DNA of 36,039 nucleotides from Komarekiella atlantica HA4396-MV6 (lineage in GTDB: Bacteria > Cyanobacteriota > Cyanobacteriia > Cyanobacteriales > Nostocaceae), in NCBI GenBank assembly GCA_019359395.1, contig JAHHHK010000049.1:1-36039 (forward strand), in the 5' to 3' direction. Positions 34,158 through 36,039 of the stretch are shown piece by piece; within the stretch, counting starts at the first letter, position 1, and each line of letters starts with the position of its first letter. The notes below the pieces were generated by a model. It saw only the letters and a list, made by a program, of their open reading frames with translations, did not search any database and was not told the origin of the DNA. The translations under genes were made by a program, and so were the position numbers.

Positions 34158-34813
34158 ACTTGAGTAACCAGCAAGGATGTAATTTGCCAATACCGCAACC
34201 AGGAGAAATCTGGGAAGTGAGTCGCTTGGTGCAAAGTCCTTTAGAGTTCTCAAGTAAAGAGCAACAGATTTTATACTCTTCTTCAGTAAAAAGGTTTTTG
34301 GCAAATAACTCCCCACCCCGCTATGTGATGATTGTCAAAGATCCTGAATCACTCATAGAGACACAACAATGTCTGATTGTTTCTGTGATGATGTTCTCCG
34401 TAAAAACAGATTTTATAAGTGATGTAGATTTGCTAATTCCTACAAAGATATCAGGGCTAGCTCAAGATTTGCTAGCTGAGACTTGGCATATAATTCCTGC
34501 ATTAACTTGTAACTTGTTACAGTCAGTTGGTAAAAGAATATCCCGCCAAATTTATGACTATCTGCTGACAGTAGGAGATTATTATCACGGCTTAATTGAT
34601 GAATTGCCAGCGATATCAGAAATGCATCGTTTAGGGTTAATAAATGCAAGCTTATCTGCCAAACAAAACTTAATAATCCAAGATTTTCATAAGCAAGAAA
34701 AAGCTTGGAGTGATGTTTTAACTCTGCCAGTAGCAGCTTACCAAACATATTTAAAAAGTAACAAATTTACGAATGCAGTATTAGATGAGGCGTTGGATTT
34801 AGAACAAGATTAA
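34148..34813 (+). CDS. protein of unknown function downstream of the sigma factor
   Basis: A 221-residue soluble protein. Its N-terminal half has an SH3-like/MazF-like outline (IPQPGEIWEVSR, PPRYVMIVKDPE, CLIVSVMMFSVKTDFISDVDLLIP, ETWHI), that is, a PGE(I/V)W start followed by alternating strands. The C-terminal half is helical (ISRQIYDYLLTVGDYYHGLIDEL). No catalytic residues can be assigned. It follows the sigma factor gene on the same strand with only 141 bases between, a pairing that suggests a shared function. The ATG at 34148 has no clear ribosome site; translation may depend on the short frame that overlaps it. Confidence 0.7.
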   Translation: MRINLSNQQGCNLPIPQPGEIWEVSRLVQSPLEFSSKEQQILYSSSVKRFLANNSPPRYVMIVKDPESLIETQQCLIVSVMMFSVKTDFISDVDLLIPTKISGLAQDLLAETWHIIPALTCNLLQSVGKRISRQIYDYLLTVGDYYHGLIDELPAISEMHRLGLINASLSAKQNLIIQDFHKQEKAWSDVLTLPVAAYQTYLKSNKFTNAVLDEALDLEQD

Positions 34814-35243
34814 GTTAAATACTATCGAGTTTTATATCAAACACTACGTAACACCTGTTTTGTCTCATTCCAAAATAAATTTATAGACATGGTAGACCAA
34901 ATATTGGTAAGCCAAAATTTATGTTTTGTAAAAACAAGCAAGTAAAGGTAAGTAGATTTCAGATAACAACTTCGTTCATAGTTAGCGATTTATCGCTCTG
35001 TGTAATGCTTTAAATAGCTTTAGCTCTCTACTACGAACTATTCTATTTTTGCCTTGGCAATGACTTCTGCTTGGTTATAAGGACAAAGGACTAAATTACA
35101 AAGACAACAAATCTATGTCTGTCGGACTCAAGAAAAAGATAGAAATAGAAAACGGCACAGTAATTTTTGGATAGGTTTATACGGACAAAATTGGATAACT
35201 GCTTTTCATGAGTGTCAAATATGGGTTGAGGAACTCATATTAT
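34814..35243. other. intergenic region up to the IS630-like element
   Basis: No supported gene. A small hairpin AGCGAT-TT-ATCGCT lies at 34984-34997. An open stretch at about 35080-35255 (reading RKRHSNFWIGLYGQNWITAF) runs into the terminal repeat of the element and may be the edge of an interrupted gene; it is not recognised. Confidence 0.5.
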
Positions 35244-35873
35244 GTCCGGTTAATTAGTTACGATGCTCATCCTCACACCAAAACTCAACTTTTGCATCTG
35301 GATAAGCAGCTTGAATTTGTTCTACTTCGATGGCGAGTTTTTTTTTCCAGGCTTCTTGCTCGAAATAATCACTTTTTGTGTGGCATGGCCGAGGAACTCT
35401 CAGTCTAAAACTCATCTGCCGCAATATCTCCCATCCCCTCTGTCTGCTGATATGAGTTCCTGTCATTTCGCTTAACCAATCTGCCACCTTCCTGCCATTC
35501 CATAATCCTCCATCTGGTGCTTTTTCTTGTAACGCCTGCCATAACTGTGCTTGCTGGATATCATCTACCAAAGGCTGTTTACCTTGGTTTGAGTCTCTGC
35601 GATCGCCTAAACCTTCCACCCCTAATTCGTTGTATCTTTTTACCAATGCGTATATCCATGTTCTGCTGTAGCCAGTTATTTCCTCTACTTCTTCGGTTTT
35701 TTTTCCTTGTGCTAATAACCAAATAATCTGATACTGACGGCTTTCTACCCCATCACTAGCTTGACGGTAACTTTGTTCTAGCTTTTCAATACTTAGATGT
35801 GTAGCTACACCAATTCGTTTCGGCATTGCTCATCCTTGCACTCACTACTTTTATCGGAAGTAATTAACCGGAC
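35244..35873. mobile_element. internally deleted IS630-family element
   Basis: Perfect 13-base terminal inverted repeats GTCCGGTTAATTA (35244-35256) and TAATTAACCGGAC (35861-35873) enclose one truncated transposase frame. At about 630 bp it is roughly half the normal IS630 length. The outer flanks (ATAT..., ...ATAT) may extend the imperfect repeat; a TA duplication is not clear. Confidence 0.82.
35254..35826 (-). CDS. truncated IS630 transposase (DNA-binding half)
   Basis: A 190-residue frame with the IS630 N-terminal part: two helix-turn-helix units (QIIWLLAQGKKTEEVEEITGYSRTWIYALVKRYNELGVEGL), the winged HTH region (LWNGRKVADWLSEMTGTHISRQRGWEILRQM) and the start of the catalytic fold (PDAKVEFWCEDEHR). 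The last motif contains the first Asp of the DDE triad; the protein then stops after one more residue, at the terminal repeat. The other two catalytic residues are lost, so it cannot transpose alone but may still bind the element ends. ATG at 35826. Confidence 0.88.
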   Translation of the reverse strand: MPKRIGVATHLSIEKLEQSYRQASDGVESRQYQIIWLLAQGKKTEEVEEITGYSRTWIYALVKRYNELGVEGLGDRRDSNQGKQPLVDDIQQAQLWQALQEKAPDGGLWNGRKVADWLSEMTGTHISRQRGWEILRQMSFRLRVPRPCHTKSDYFEQEAWKKKLAIEVEQIQAAYPDAKVEFWCEDEHRN

Positions 35874-35898
35874 TTGATATCATGGGTTCTATCGGGAC

Positions 35899-36039
35899 TT
35901 AGACAAAAATTAGGCGAGATGCTTGCTCAACAACTTGTTCTATACGCGGGAGAAAAATTTCCCATTTTTGCAATAGTTTCCGCGACTTTACGGCATCCGA
36001 CTTATCAAGAATTGTCTTCACTTTTTCAGCTTGTTTAAT
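35899..36039 (-). pseudogene. C-terminal piece of an ISNCY-like transposase, broken
   Basis: A minus-strand frame entering from the right edge reads QAEKVKTILDKSDAVKSRKL then LQKWEIFLPRIEQVVEQASR and stops after LIFV. The (W)E.FLPR(I/V).QVVEQ motif is familiar from the C-terminal part of ISNCY-family transposases, which normally continue well beyond this with a SLFEPHT-type segment. The stop right after VEQASR suggests it is broken here, 26 bases from the IS630-like element. The 5' part is outside the window. Confidence 0.5.

Noticed and set aside
1-36039. tRNA, rRNA or riboswitch genes
   Set aside because: No T-loop plus acceptor-stem combination or known riboswitch core was seen on reading both strands, although weak structures could be missed by eye.

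Overview
The window comes from a filamentous, heterocyst-forming cyanobacterium of the Nostoc type. The evidence is a psbA gene (photosystem II D1 protein), a clear hetP gene (heterocyst commitment), many copies of the GCGATCGC (HIP1) octamer, and dense small palindromic and tandem repeats between genes. All functions are assigned from sequence motifs recognised by eye; no database search was possible.

Layout. 1-7.4 kb: a gene tail, a thioredoxin/NHL-repeat protein, a DUF952 protein, an overlapping AtzG-like/AtzE-like amidohydrolase pair, a HAD hydrolase, two overlapping GNAT acetyltransferases on the minus strand, and an exported UshA-type 5'-nucleotidase. 7.4-11.2 kb: a 21-bp minisatellite, a REP-associated transposase (RAYT) surrounded by its palindromes and carrying one inside its own frame, and a GH116 glycosidase. 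11.2-15.3 kb: a gene-poor differentiation locus with a truncated hetC-like C39-peptidase remnant, a MITE-like element, a palindrome closely matching the known HetR target of hetP, and intact hetP. 15.3-18.1 kb: a histidine phosphatase, two tandem-repeat blocks, a broken DUF2281-like gene and an aspartoacylase-like metallohydrolase. 18.2-21.4 kb: pfkA divergent from era across a duplicated promoter region, followed by a NarL-type response regulator. 21.6-27.4 kb: a small unknown protein with a duplicated ribosome-site/start module, a Crp/Fnr regulator with a linked amidase, an unknown membrane protein and a PepP-type aminopeptidase. 27.4-32.6 kb: a repeat composite with three abutting perfect hairpins, psbA with a strong terminator, and a divergent 1206-residue NB-ARC protein with 14 WD40 blades. 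33.3-36.0 kb: a sigma-70 family factor, a linked protein of unknown function, an IS630-derived element that has lost its catalytic domain but kept both ends, and the broken tail of another transposase.

The strongest observation is the hetC-hetP locus. hetP and its probable HetR-binding palindrome look intact about 500 bp apart. The adjacent hetC-like reading frame is reduced to 209 codons, with no complete C39 active site and no ABC transporter domains. Most other genes are housekeeping or general metabolism. Much of the remaining interest is in small repeats that have invaded coding sequence in frame (inside atzE and inside the RAYT gene) or that form unusual arrays.
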